Shown here: positions 51,086 through 63,217 of the stretch, one piece after another
Numbering within the stretch: the first letter of the stretch is position 1
Layout: every line of letters begins with the position of its first letter
Source: Dietzia cinnamea NBRC 102147
Lineage (GTDB): Bacteria; Actinomycetota; Actinomycetes; Mycobacteriales; Mycobacteriaceae
Direction of reading: 5' to 3'
Length of the DNA: 64,000 nucleotides
NCBI RefSeq assembly: GCF_001571065.1
Contig: NZ_BCSW01000001.1
Coordinates: 124,001-188,000 of the forward strand
The notes under the pieces: generated by a model
Told to the model about the DNA's origin: nothing
What the model saw: the letters and a program-made list of their open reading frames with translations, nothing else
Database searches by the model: none
Made by a program: the position numbers and the translations under genes

Positions 51086-54085
51086 TCAGCGACGGGAGGA
51101 GGCCGCCTTTTTCGCCGGGGCTCTACGGGCGCCCGACTTCGTGGCGGGGGCCTTCTTGGCCGGCGGCGACTTGGCCCGACGCTCCGAGAGCAACTCGGCG
51201 GCCCGCGCATCGGTGAGACTCTCCACGGTGTCACCCTTGCGCAGAGACGCGTTGGTCTCGCCGTCGGTCACATAGGGGCCGAACCGGCCGTCCTTGACCA
51301 GCATCTGCTTGCCGGAGACCTCGTCGATCCCCATCTCGCGCAGTGCCTTGGGCGCAGCGGCCTGGCGGCCCCGACGCTTGGGCTCGGAGTAGATCTTCAG
51401 CGCCTCCTCGAGCGTCACCGTGAACACCGCGTCCTCGGACTCGAGGGTGCGCGAGTCGGTGCCCTTCTTCAGGTACGGCCCGTACCGGCCGAGCTGTGCG
51501 GTGATCTCCTCGCCGCTGGCGGGGTCGACGCCGACGACGCGGGGCAGTGACAGGAGCTTGAGCGCGTCCTCCAGCGTGACCGTCGCCGGGTCCATGGACT
51601 GCATGAGCGACCCGGTCCGCGGCTTGGGCCCGGTCGGGTTCTCGGAGTCCTTCTTCGCCTTGCGCGTGACCGCGGCCTTGGCCTTCGTGGCGGCCTTCTT
51701 GGCCTCCGCCTTGGCCTCGTCGTCCTTCGCCGCGGCGATCGCGGCGTCGCGCTCGGCGTCGATCCGCTTCTTCTCCGCCTCGGCGTCGGCGAGCACCTTC
51801 TTCGCCCACGCGGCCTTCTCGGCGTCGCTCGGCTCGGGCAGCTTCTCTGTGACGTAGGGCCCGTAGCGTCCGTCCTTGACGACGATCTCGTGCCCGGTCT
51901 CGGGGTCCACGCCCAGCGGACGCCCGTCCTGCGGGGTGGCGAAGAGCTTCTCGGCCACCTCCAGGGTGAGCTCGTCGGGGCTCATACCCTCGGGCAGGTT
52001 GGCGCGCTGCGACTCCTCTTCTCCGGACTCGCCCGTCACCATCCGCTCGAGGTACGGACCGTAGCGACCGACGCGCACGTAGACGGGGCGCCCCTCGGCG
52101 TCGTCGAACACGCGGATCGAGTTGATGCTGCGGGCGTCGATGGCCTCGAGGTTCACGTCGACGAGGTTCTTCAGCCCCACCGCGTAGTTCGAGTCCGCGT
52201 CGCCCTCACCCCCCTCGCCGTGGCCCCCCGGGCCACCGACGCCGAAGTAGAAGCGGCGCAGCCAGTCGCTCCGGTTCTCCCGACCCTCGGCGATCGCGTC
52301 GAGCTCGTCCTCCATGAGGGACGTGAAGTCGTAGTCGACGAGCCGGCCGAAGTTCTGCTCGAGCAACCCGACCACCGCGAACGCCACCCAGCTGGGCACG
52401 AGCGCGTTGCCGCGCGAGTAGACGTAGCCGCGGTCCTGGATGGTGCGGATGATGCTGGCGTAGGTCGACGGGCGTCCGATGCCCATCTCCTCCATCGCCT
52501 TGACGAGGCTGGCCTCGGTGTAGCGGGCCGGCGGGCTGGTGGTGTGGCCCTCGGGCAGGAGGTCCGAGCCGGTGAGGTGCTGTCCCTCGGACAGCTGCGG
52601 CAGGCGCCGTTCGGCGTCGTCGGCCATGGGCTTGTCGGCGGACTCGGCGGCATCGTCGGCGGCCTCGACGTAGGCCTTGAGGAAGCCCGGGAACGTGATG
52701 GTGCGGCCGGAGGCGGAGAAGGTGGCGCGGGAGTATCCGGAGGCGTTGGCCCCGGCCTGCCCGCTGATGCGGATGCTCACCGAGGTGCCGCGGGCGTCGG
52801 CCATCTGGGAGGCGACGGTGCGCTGCCAGATCAGCTCGTAGAGGCGGTACTCCTCCGCGTCCAGCACGCTGTGCAGCTGGCCGGGGGTGGCGAATGACTC
52901 ACCGGCGGGGCGGATGGCCTCGTGCGCCTCCTGCGAGTTCTTGACCTTGCGCGTGTACTGCCGCGGCGTGGGCGAGACGTACTCGCTGCCGTAGAGCTCC
53001 GTCGCCTGCGCCCGGGCGGCGGCGATGCCACCCTCGGACAGGGTGGTGGAGTCCGTTCGCATGTAGGTGATGTAGCCGTTCTCGTACAGCCGCTGCGCGA
53101 TGCGCATGGTGCGCTCGGACGTGTACCGGAGCTTGCGGCCGGCCTCCTGTTGGAGGGTCGAGGTCATGAACGGCGCGTAGGGGCGCCGTGTGTAGGGCTT
53201 GGACTCGACGGTGTCGACGACGAAGTCGGCACCGTCGAGAGCCCCGGCCAGCGCGCGGGCCGCGGGCTCGTCGAGCACGACGGAGTCCTTGGCTGCGCCG
53301 GTGGTCTTCAGCCTGCCGTCCGGGCCGAAGTCACGGCCCTGCGCCACCCGGGCGCCATCGACGGCGGAGAGCTTGGCCGTGAAGCTGCGTGGCTCACCGG
53401 CGTCACCTCCGGCCGAGCGCTGCGTCGCCAGGGTTGCGGTGATGTCCCAGTAGTCGGCGGCGACGAACGCCATGCGCTCGCGCTCGCGCTCGACGATGAC
53501 GCGGGTGGCCACCGACTGCACACGCCCGGCGGACAGCCGCGGCATGACCTTCTTCCACAGCACGGGCGAGACCTCGTATCCGTAGAGACGGTCGAGGATG
53601 CGGCGGGTCTCCTGGGCGTCGACGAGGTCGGTGTCCAGCTCGCGGGTGTTCTCGGCGGCGGCGAGGATGGCGGGCTTGGTGATCTCGTGGAACACCATGC
53701 GCTTGACGGGGACCTTGGGCTTGAGCACCTCGAGGAGATGCCAGGCGATCGCCTCACCCTCGCGGTCGGGGTCCGTCGCCAGCAGGAGCTGATCCACCCC
53801 CGCGAGCTCCTTCTTGAGCTCGGAGACCTTCTTCTTCTTGTCGGCGCTGACCACGTAGATGGGCTCGAAGTCGTCCTCCGGGTTCACGCCCAGCCGCGCC
53901 CACGGCTCCTTCTTGTACTTGGCCGGGATGTCCGCGGCGCCCTTGGGCAGGTCGCGGATGTGACCGACGGAAGCCTCGACCACATAGTCGGACCCCAGAT
54001 AGGGCTGGATCTTGCGCGCCTTGGTGGCGGACTCGACGATCACCAGGCTCCGCTTGCCGCCCGATGCTGTCTTCTTGCTCGCCAC
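51086..54085 (-). CDS. topA: DNA topoisomerase I
   Basis: A 999 aa type IA topoisomerase that removes negative supercoils. The Toprim domain has Glu18 (VIVESATKA) and D105-P-D107-R-E109 (ATDPDREGEAIAWH). The catalytic tyrosine is Tyr341 in GYITYMRTDS. The C-terminal part has the repeats characteristic of actinobacterial TopA (EEITAQLGRYGPYLKKG and similar GRFGPYVTDG units) and a Lys/Ala-rich tail; there are no zinc fingers, as in mycobacteria. ATG 54085. Confidence 0.97.
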   Translation of the reverse strand: MASKKTASGGKRSLVIVESATKARKIQPYLGSDYVVEASVGHIRDLPKGAADIPAKYKKEPWARLGVNPEDDFEPIYVVSADKKKKVSELKKELAGVDQLLLATDPDREGEAIAWHLLEVLKPKVPVKRMVFHEITKPAILAAAENTRELDTDLVDAQETRRILDRLYGYEVSPVLWKKVMPRLSAGRVQSVATRVIVERERERMAFVAADYWDITATLATQRSAGGDAGEPRSFTAKLSAVDGARVAQGRDFGPDGRLKTTGAAKDSVVLDEPAARALAGALDGADFVVDTVESKPYTRRPYAPFMTSTLQQEAGRKLRYTSERTMRIAQRLYENGYITYMRTDSTTLSEGGIAAARAQATELYGSEYVSPTPRQYTRKVKNSQEAHEAIRPAGESFATPGQLHSVLDAEEYRLYELIWQRTVASQMADARGTSVSIRISGQAGANASGYSRATFSASGRTITFPGFLKAYVEAADDAAESADKPMADDAERRLPQLSEGQHLTGSDLLPEGHTTSPPARYTEASLVKAMEEMGIGRPSTYASIIRTIQDRGYVYSRGNALVPSWVAFAVVGLLEQNFGRLVDYDFTSLMEDELDAIAEGRENRSDWLRRFYFGVGGPGGHGEGGEGDADSNYAVGLKNLVDVNLEAIDARSINSIRVFDDAEGRPVYVRVGRYGPYLERMVTGESGEEESQRANLPEGMSPDELTLEVAEKLFATPQDGRPLGVDPETGHEIVVKDGRYGPYVTEKLPEPSDAEKAAWAKKVLADAEAEKKRIDAERDAAIAAAKDDEAKAEAKKAATKAKAAVTRKAKKDSENPTGPKPRTGSLMQSMDPATVTLEDALKLLSLPRVVGVDPASGEEITAQLGRYGPYLKKGTDSRTLESEDAVFTVTLEEALKIYSEPKRRGRQAAAPKALREMGIDEVSGKQMLVKDGRFGPYVTDGETNASLRKGDTVESLTDARAAELLSERRAKSPPAKKAPATKSGARRAPAKKAASSRR

Positions 54086-54535
54086 TGGAGTGCTCCCAAC
54101 CTGCGCTGATCCGTCGGCGACGCCCGCCGTCGACTCCGGTCCCGGTTACGGTACGCGTGCCGGAGCCTTTCCATACAGATTCATACCAGGCCGGTCCGTC
54201 ACGGGAAGAAACGCGATCCACCCCTGCGCGGGCACCGTGAGCACGCCCACCCGGACGCCACCACCCCCCGGGACGGTCCGGCCTATTCCTCTATATGCAC
54301 CCCGGACGCGAGCGCCCCCTCGTCGTCGTCCCCCCAGGCCACACCGTCGTGAGTGGCAGAGATAGACAGGTCGGTCTATGATTGGGAGGAACACCCACGA
54401 CCGCGGATTGCAACCTGTTACAGTTCCGGCATTCCGGCCGTGGCCGCGGGCTGCGCCGTAAAAGGCGTACCGTCGATGGCCGTACGGGAGCCACGACGAG
54501 TCCCGATCATCACGACTTTCTGGAGGTCAGCAGCG
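54086..54535. other. Divergent topA/korA regulatory region
   Basis: A 450-bp gene-free stretch between divergent genes. It holds the palindrome at 54362-54379 and the korA ribosome-binding site GGAGGT (54522-54527). Promoter boxes are not obvious. Open frames here have no ribosome-binding sites or family resemblance. Confidence 0.6.
54362..54379. promoter_or_regulatory. TetR-type palindromic operator upstream of korA
   Basis: ATAGACAGGTCGGTCTAT: a perfect 6-bp inverted repeat (ATAGAC/GTCTAT) with 6-bp spacer, 157 bp before the korA GTG. Sequences of the kind TAGAC-N6-GTCTA are common operators of TetR/AcrR-family repressors in actinobacteria. No TetR gene is adjacent, so the regulator would act in trans. 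Confidence 0.5.
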
Positions 54536-56530
<1,995 letters not shown>

Positions 56531-56556
56531 CACAGACGAGCGAGGAGAAGACCCCC

Positions 56557-57627
<1,071 letters not shown>

Positions 57628-57703
57628 GACCGAGCACTACCCGCGCCGCGTCCCGGGGACGTCGACAGCGCACGCACCACCGCTCACGGGGGCGGTCACC
57701 GGC

Positions 57704-58489
57704 TCACACGCGCCGCGTGACCGTCCCCGTGACGCGTCCGCGGGTGTCCCACGTCCGTTCGACGACGTCGGCGACTCCGTGCTGGTCCACGCGGACCGCG
57801 GTCGTCGACCGGGTGCCGTAGATCCCGCCGATGCGGACGAACCGCGCCGACAGGCGCCATTCGTGCGCCAGCGGTACGCCCGTGCGCGGCATCTTCCACG
57901 GTGCCGCGGGGCGGCGGTCGGCCAGCACGTCCATCAGTGCCCCGGACCAGTCCGGGTCCTCCATGACGTCGGTGCCCACGAGCGTCCTCACGTCGCGGAC
58001 CGCACCCACCACCTTGGGCCAGGGAGTGTCCAGCGAGGCGTTCGACAACCCGTGGACACCGGTGCCGAGGGCAACCGGGCCGCGGGTCGACCGGTTGGAC
58101 GCCCACCACATCCGGTCGAGGTCCCCGGCGAGGAGGTTGACGCCTCCGTAGCGATCGAGATCGGCGACGACGTGGTGGGCGAACTCCGTGACCGGCACCG
58201 GCCCGGTGAGCGCACCGACCGGCAGCTCGCCACGCGACGCCGGCGCGGGGATCGCCGGCCCGGGCTCGCGGACATTGGTGACCGCGGCGAACCGCCCGCC
58301 CGTCGCCAGTGCCATCCAGGTTCCACCGGCGGTGGCGTCCCGGCCGGCGACGACGTCCGCGACACCGTCGTGCTCCACCGTCCACTCGTGTAGCGGCTCG
58401 GTGGGCCGGGCGAGGTCCTCGTCCCGGTTGGCCACCACGATGAGCGGATAACGGGGGTGGACCCGTCGCGCGACCACGAGCATGCACAT
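57704..58489 (-). CDS. NRDE-family protein (TANGO2-like)
   Basis: A 261 aa protein of the NRDE/TANGO2 family: MCMLVVARRVHPRYPLIVVA, then the signature NRDE, and GGTWMALATGGRFAAVTNVR. Family members have an N-terminal-nucleophile-hydrolase-like fold with Cys2 as possible nucleophile, and a role in haem or lipid handling is discussed for homologues. No operon partner is evident; the Rv3647c-like gene is 57 bp upstream on the same strand. Confidence 0.88.
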   Translation of the reverse strand: MCMLVVARRVHPRYPLIVVANRDEDLARPTEPLHEWTVEHDGVADVVAGRDATAGGTWMALATGGRFAAVTNVREPGPAIPAPASRGELPVGALTGPVPVTEFAHHVVADLDRYGGVNLLAGDLDRMWWASNRSTRGPVALGTGVHGLSNASLDTPWPKVVGAVRDVRTLVGTDVMEDPDWSGALMDVLADRRPAAPWKMPRTGVPLAHEWRLSARFVRIGGIYGTRSTTAVRVDQHGVADVVERTWDTRGRVTGTVTRRV

Positions 58490-58546
58490 ACCCCCACGGT
58501 ACGTCGACCTGCGACGAGGCAGCGCGCGGCGGGGACGCGCCCTGCG

Positions 58547-59134
58547 TCAGCCGGGCCAGTGCTCCGCGGGCACCCCGGCGGGTGGCGCGCCGATGTTCTG
58601 CGCCAGCCGCGCCCGCGCCCTGGCCGTGCCCAGTCGCAGCAGCGGGCCGCCGCCCTTCGACCCGACGTACGTCGTCCGGATGCCGACCCGCTCCAGCGCC
58701 GCACGCAGCGCGTCCCGGCGGGGGGCGTGGTGCTCCAGTCCGGCGTCGATGCCCAGCTCGACCACACCGGTATCGGCGACGTGTCCGGCGGTGAGGACCC
58801 AGATGCGCAGCGCCCCGGCCGAGGGGGTCCACCCCTCCGGGACCGCGGTGACGGCACCCCGCCGCCAGCGGCGGACCACCGGCGTCAGCACCGACGTCCG
58901 AGCCGTGGAAACCGTGCACCGGCCGTCGGGATCCGGTTCGGAGCGCACGGGATCCAGCCCCGCCTGCGTCAGGATCGTCTCGAACGCGTCCGCCCGCCAC
59001 GCGGCGTCGAGCGCCACCGACACCTGAGCCACTTCACCGGCCAGAGTGGACTGGCCGCGGGCGGCCAGGACGCCCTCGAGGTCCGAGGGGTCGGGGACAT
59101 GGTCGTCCGCGGCGAAGAACGACAGCTGCGTCAC
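58547..59134 (-). CDS. Conserved hypothetical protein (Rv3647c-like)
   Basis: A 195 aa protein starting MTQLSFFAADDHVPDPSDLE with no enzymatic motif. GTG 59134 gives a length close to the mycobacterial homologue (192 aa), also next to cspA. The middle is strand-rich (RTSVLTPVVRRWRRGAVTAV) and the C-terminus helical. The function is unknown. The open frame upstream to 59179 runs into the cspA terminator. Confidence 0.78.
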   Translation of the reverse strand: MTQLSFFAADDHVPDPSDLEGVLAARGQSTLAGEVAQVSVALDAAWRADAFETILTQAGLDPVRSEPDPDGRCTVSTARTSVLTPVVRRWRRGAVTAVPEGWTPSAGALRIWVLTAGHVADTGVVELGIDAGLEHHAPRRDALRAALERVGIRTTYVGSKGGGPLLRLGTARARARLAQNIGAPPAGVPAEHWPG

Positions 59135-59184
59135 GGCTCCGAGCCTACGGTCGGCCCCCGACACCGCCGACCCCGACACGGGCG

Positions 59185-59218
59185 CGAGGCCCCCGCCGCG
59201 AGCGCGGTGGGGGCCTCG
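59185..59218 (-). terminator. Long GC-rich terminator after cspA
   Basis: CGAGGCCCCC (59185-59194) pairs with GGGGGCCTCG (59209-59218), and an inner stem GCCGCG/CGCGGT extends it to 16 bp with a 2-nt loop. It lies 20 bp beyond the cspA stop. There is no long T-run, as usual at this GC content. Confidence 0.8.
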
Positions 59219-59237
59219 TCGTGTCGGACCTGATCGG

Positions 59238-59441
59238 TCAGAGGGCGCGGACCTCCTGCGCCTGCGGCCCCTTCTGACCCTCGCCCACCTCGAACTCGAC
59301 GCGCTGGTTCTCCTCGAGCGACTTGAAGCCGGTGCCCTCGATGGAGGAGTAGTGGACGAAGAGGTCGGCGGAACCGTCCTCGGGAGCGATGAACCCGTAA
59401 CCCTTCTCCGCGTTGAACCACTTGACGGTGCCCTGTGCCAT
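59238..59441 (-). CDS. cspA: Cold-shock protein CspA
   Basis: A 67 aa OB-fold RNA chaperone. RNP1 is [10 protein letters not shown] and RNP2 is LFVHYSSI, with Trp8 and Phe9 in [18 protein letters not shown] lies about 9 bases before ATG 59441. The 214-bp region upstream (59442-59655) probably includes a long leader, typical of csp genes, and the promoter of the divergent helicase gene. Confidence 0.98.
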   Translation of the reverse strand: MAQGTVKWFNAEKGYGFIAPEDGSADLFVHYSSIEGTGFKSLEENQRVEFEVGEGQKGPQAQEVRAL

Positions 59442-59655
59442 GTTTACTGCGTTCCTTTTCCGTACTGCCAGGTGCGACTCGCGGGATGGCCGCGCGTGTC
59501 GGGCCGACGCCCCCGTTCACCGGCTGCCCGGTGGGCGGTTGTGACGACCGGCTCCAGTAGACCACGACAACAGCGGGAGGAGAACAGATCCTGGCACGTC
59601 GGTCCTCGGCCGGCGGCGAATCGACCGGCGGAGCGGATGCCTCTACGGTCGAAGG

Positions 59656-61989
59656 GTGACGACTTTCGGACGCGAACTCCTGGGCCACCTGCTGGAACAG
59701 CTCCCGGCCGGTCCGTCGCCACTGACCCACGCTGCCGACCTGCCCGCCCGCGAGGCGCGGTACACCGACTGGCCCACCTGGGCCCACCCGGGCCTGGTCG
59801 ACGAACTGCGCGCCCGGGGCGTGGACCGGCCCTGGGCGCACCAGGTCGCCACCGCCGAACACGCGCACGCCGGTCGACACGTCGTGGTGGCGACGGGGAC
59901 CGCGTCCGGGAAGTCCCTCGGCTACCAACTGCCCGCGCTGAGCGCCCTCGCCGAGGACCGCAACGCCTGCGTGCTCTACCTGGCCCCGACCAAGGCTCTC
60001 GGGCAGGACCAGCTGTCGTCTGTGATCTCGCTGGTGGACTCGGTGCCCGGGCTCTCCCACATCGCACCGGCCTCCTACGACGGAGACACCCCGTCCGACG
60101 CCCGACCGTTCATCCGGGAGAACTCCCGGTGGATCGTCACCAATCCGGACATGCTCCACCTGTCGATGCTCGGCAGGGCCCGTCAATGGACACGGATCCT
60201 GCGGGGACTCCGCTTTGTCGTCGTCGACGAATGCCACTCCTACCGTGGTGTATTCGGCTCCAACGTCGCCCTGGTCCTACGACGGCTCGACAGGCTCGCC
60301 CGCGCCATGGGCGCGGCGCCGACCTTCATCCTGGCCTCCGCCACCACCTCCGACGCCGGGGCCGCCGCCACCACGCTGGTCGGCCGCGAGTGCGTGGAGG
60401 TGACCGACGACGCCTCGCCCCAGGGCGGCCGCACCGTCGCCCTGTGGGAACCGCCGCTGATGGAGGGGTTGGCCGGCGAGCACGGCGCGCCCGTCCGCCG
60501 ACCCGCGCCCGTCGAGGCGTCGGCGATCATGGCCTCCCTCGTCGCCGAGGGCGCGCGCACCCTGACGTTCGTCCGGTCCCGCGCCGGCGCCGAATCCACC
60601 GCGCTGCGCGCCCGCGAGCGCCTCGCCTCCGAACACGGGGCGCGCGGACTCGAGCTCGCCGGCCGCATCGCCGCCTACCGCGCGGGCTACCTCGCCGACG
60701 ACCGCCGCGAACTCGAACGCGGCCTCGCCGAGGGCGAGCTGGTGGGCGTGGCCTCGACGTCCGCGCTCGAGCTGGGAGTGGACATCTCCGGCCTCGACGC
60801 CGTGGTGAGCGCGGGGTTCCCCGGCACCATCGCCTCGTTCTGGCAGCAGGCCGGGCGCGCCGGGCGCCGCGGCCAGGGCGCGTTGGTCATGCTGGTCGCG
60901 CGCGACGACCCGCTGGACACTTACCTCGTCCATCACCCCGAGGCCCTGCTGGGCAGGCCCGTCGAGGCCACCGTCACCGACCCCCGCAACCCCGTCCTGC
61001 TGGCCGGGCAGCTGCGGTGCGCCGTGAGCGAGCGGCCGATGTCGCACGACGAGGCGCGGGCCTGGGGCGCGACCGAGGTGCTCGAGGACCTCGCCGCGCG
61101 CCTCCTCGTGCGCCGCCGGCCCGCCGGCTGGTACCCGGCCGCCGACGACCACACCCCGCACGCCGAGGTCGACATCCGCGGCACGGGCGGCGCGGAGGTG
61201 GTGATCGTGGACGCGGTGGACGGCCGGATGCTCGGCACTATCGACTCCGTCCGCGCCCGCTCGCAGGTCCACCCCGGCGCGCTGTACCTGCACCAGGGCG
61301 AGTCGTTCATCGTCGACGAACTCGACCTCGACGAGGGACTGGCGTTGTGTCACCCCGAGGTGCCGGAGTGGACGACCTCCGCGCGAGAGCAGGTGTCGAT
61401 CGACCTCATGGAGACGCTGGAGACGGTGCCGGCCGGGCCCGTGACCCTGTCGCTGGCGGACGTGGAGGTGACCACTCGGGTCACCGGCTATCAGCGGCGG
61501 TTGCGCGGCGGGGAGATCCTCGACGTGCCCCCACTGGACCTGCCGGAGACGACCCTGGCCACGCGTGCGGTGGTCTACACGCTCACCCCGCAGCTCCTGC
61601 GCGTGGCCGGGCTCGAGGAGGCGGACTGGCCGGGGGCGCTGCACGCGGCCGAACACGCCGCGATCGGGCTGCTGCCCCTGGTCGCCACATGCGACCGCTG
61701 GGACATCGGCGGGGTGTCCACCGCCCTGCACCCCGACACCGGCCTGCCCACGGTCTTTGTCTACGACGGCTACGCCGGCGGGGCGGGCTTCGCCGAGCGG
61801 GGCTTCCGGCGCGCGACCCCGTGGCTGCGGGCGACCCTGGACGCGATCCGCGCCTGCGAGTGCGAGTCCGGCTGCCCTTCCTGCATCCAGTCCCCCAAGT
61901 GCGGAAACGGTAACGACCCGCTCTCCAAGCCGGGTGCGATCGCGCTGCTCACGGAGGTGGTGGGACAGCTCGCCGTGGTCGCCGGGTAG
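59656..61989 (+). CDS. DECH-box helicase with C-terminal zinc-cysteine domain (YprA/MrfA/Hrq1 type)
   Basis: A 777 aa superfamily 2 helicase. Walker A is VATGTASGKSLGYQLP (79-87 core), motif II is VVVDECHSYRGVFGSN, motif III ASATT, and motif VI QQAGRAGRRGQ. The C-terminus has DUF1998-like cysteines (CECESGCPSCIQSPKCGNGN). Close relatives are Rv3649 and B. subtilis MrfA, which takes part in repair of mitomycin-type lesions. GTG 59656. It is divergent from cspA and convergent with the Tad genes. Confidence 0.93.
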   Translation: MTTFGRELLGHLLEQLPAGPSPLTHAADLPAREARYTDWPTWAHPGLVDELRARGVDRPWAHQVATAEHAHAGRHVVVATGTASGKSLGYQLPALSALAEDRNACVLYLAPTKALGQDQLSSVISLVDSVPGLSHIAPASYDGDTPSDARPFIRENSRWIVTNPDMLHLSMLGRARQWTRILRGLRFVVVDECHSYRGVFGSNVALVLRRLDRLARAMGAAPTFILASATTSDAGAAATTLVGRECVEVTDDASPQGGRTVALWEPPLMEGLAGEHGAPVRRPAPVEASAIMASLVAEGARTLTFVRSRAGAESTALRARERLASEHGARGLELAGRIAAYRAGYLADDRRELERGLAEGELVGVASTSALELGVDISGLDAVVSAGFPGTIASFWQQAGRAGRRGQGALVMLVARDDPLDTYLVHHPEALLGRPVEATVTDPRNPVLLAGQLRCAVSERPMSHDEARAWGATEVLEDLAARLLVRRRPAGWYPAADDHTPHAEVDIRGTGGAEVVIVDAVDGRMLGTIDSVRARSQVHPGALYLHQGESFIVDELDLDEGLALCHPEVPEWTTSAREQVSIDLMETLETVPAGPVTLSLADVEVTTRVTGYQRRLRGGEILDVPPLDLPETTLATRAVVYTLTPQLLRVAGLEEADWPGALHAAEHAAIGLLPLVATCDRWDIGGVSTALHPDTGLPTVFVYDGYAGGAGFAERGFRRATPWLRATLDAIRACECESGCPSCIQSPKCGNGNDPLSKPGAIALLTEVVGQLAVVAG

Positions 61990-62079
61990 AGGACCACCGC
62001 CAGACCTGTCCGCCCCCCGGCCCGGAACTCGCACCGGCCCGGCCCCACGGCGGCCCCGGGTCTCATTTCGGGCCGGGTC

Positions 62080-62523
62080 TCACACCGGCCCGGCCCGCGC
62101 GATCGCCGACGCCGCTCGCGAGCCGAACACCCCGAGATCCACGTGCACCTCGGCCCGGGCCACCAGGTCGTGGCCGTCGACCGTGCACACCGGCAAGTCC
62201 GCGCCGTTCGCGGCAGCGATCCCGGACGCCGCCGTGCACGGGTCGAGGCCCTCGCGGAGCGCGTGCGCGCCGGCCAGTGCGGCCAGGTCCGCGGCGGATC
62301 GGGCGGCATGCGTGGCCACTGCCGCCCGTCCCACCAACAGAACGGCCACGGCCAGCGCCAGGACGGCCGCCACCGCGAAGGCGGTCGCCACGGTCATGGC
62401 CCCCTCGTCGTCGTCACCCACCCGGCGCCACCCCGTGCGCACGGCTACGACGGCGCGTCGGCAGGCTGCCGCACTACGCCCCGTCACAGCACGACGCCCG
62501 GCCACGGCGCCACGCCCGGTCAT
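62080..62523 (-). CDS. TadE-like protein of helicase/secretion neighbourhood
   Basis: A 147 aa protein: a basic N-terminus, then DDDEGAMTVATAFAVAAVLA (TadE-type helix preceded by the acidic-Gly pattern), VATHAARSAADLAALAGAHA, and an exported end with CTAASGIAAANGADLPVC (disulfide pair). This is the Rv3654c-like protein regularly found between the DECH helicase and the Tad cluster. ATG 62523 overlaps the tadE stop (ATGA). Probably a pilus-assembly accessory. Confidence 0.85.
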   Translation of the reverse strand: MTGRGAVAGRRAVTGRSAAACRRAVVAVRTGWRRVGDDDEGAMTVATAFAVAAVLALAVAVLLVGRAAVATHAARSAADLAALAGAHALREGLDPCTAASGIAAANGADLPVCTVDGHDLVARAEVHVDLGVFGSRAASAIARAGPV

Positions 62524-62882
62524 GGCGCAGCGCCCGGCTCGGCGCGCGCCACGGCCCGACCGCGTAACTCCACGCCGGGCAGGCCCCGCGCCGGCGCCAC
62601 GACCTCGGCCGTGACGGCTCCCCCGCCGCCGACGACCGAGACGTCGGCACCGGGCGCGGCAACCCGGCCGGCCGCCGTGCCCTCCTCCACCCCGGACATC
62701 GCGGCCACCCGCGCCGCCTCGCGGGCGGCGTCGACCATCCTGATCTGCGTCAACGCGGCGCCGGCACCGGCGGCGGCGAGCGCGACCACCACCACGAGGG
62801 AGGCGATCCCGAGGGCGGCCTCGACGGTCACCGACCCGTCGTCGCGGGCCGCCGCCGCGCGGAGCCGTCGCGGCACCGTCAC
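62520..62882 (-). CDS. TadE-family pilus assembly protein
   Basis: A 120 aa protein starting VTVPRRLRAAAARDDGSVTV, with the hallmark DDGSVTVEAALG followed by a membrane helix (IASLVVVVALAAAGAGAALT) and VDAAREAARVAAMSG. GTG 62882 overlaps the DUF4244 gene stop (GTGA), and its own stop overlaps the next gene (ATGA). Minor pseudopilin or assembly factor of a Tad/Flp-like pilus. Confidence 0.88.
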   Translation of the reverse strand: MTVPRRLRAAAARDDGSVTVEAALGIASLVVVVALAAAGAGAALTQIRMVDAAREAARVAAMSGVEEGTAAGRVAAPGADVSVVGGGGAVTAEVVAPARGLPGVELRGRAVARAEPGAAP

Positions 62883-63148
62883 ACCGAGGTGTTGAGAGCC
62901 TGCTCGATGATGCCGCCGAGCGCGTCCGGGATCGAGTCGCCGCTGACGACCGTGTACAGCACGGCCCCGAACGCCGCCGCGGCGATGGTCCCGACGGCAT
63001 ATTCGACGGTGGACATCCCCGCGTCCGCGCTGGTCGTCGCGTGGAATCGGCGATGCAGGGCGGAACGGGCGCGCGCCACCGCCGCCGTCGGGGTGGCGAG
63101 AGTCCGGGTGGCGAGGGTGGCGGTCTGATGGGTGTGGTGAGTGGACAT
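62879..63148 (-). CDS. DUF4244 protein (Flp-pilin-like)
   Basis: An 89 aa protein: a Thr/Ala/His/Arg-rich leader, then DAGMSTVEYAVGTIAAAAFG and AVLYTVVSGD, a hydrophobic helix with the Gly-Met-x(3)-Glu pattern of Flp prepilins. Cleavage after Gly44 (before MSTVEYA) by a TadV-type peptidase would leave a 45 aa pilin. GAGAAA lies before ATG 63148. Homologue of Rv3656c. Confidence 0.88.
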   Translation of the reverse strand: MSTHHTHQTATLATRTLATPTAAVARARSALHRRFHATTSADAGMSTVEYAVGTIAAAAFGAVLYTVVSGDSIPDALGGIIEQALNTSV

Positions 63149-63217
63149 GCGGTTTCTCCTTCTTCACTGACCGGGGCGGCGTCTCCGCCCCGGAATCCGA
63201 GTGGCCGGCGGCGCTGC

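Noticed and set aside
57628-57703. Possible terminator after korB
   Set aside because: Only short imperfect GC stems can be drawn and there is no T-run.
59046-61913. Very long overlapping open frame (955 aa) across the helicase gene
   Set aside because: It is an alternative frame on the same strand as the helicase, rich in Arg/Pro/Gly with no domain, and results from the GC-rich third positions of the real gene.
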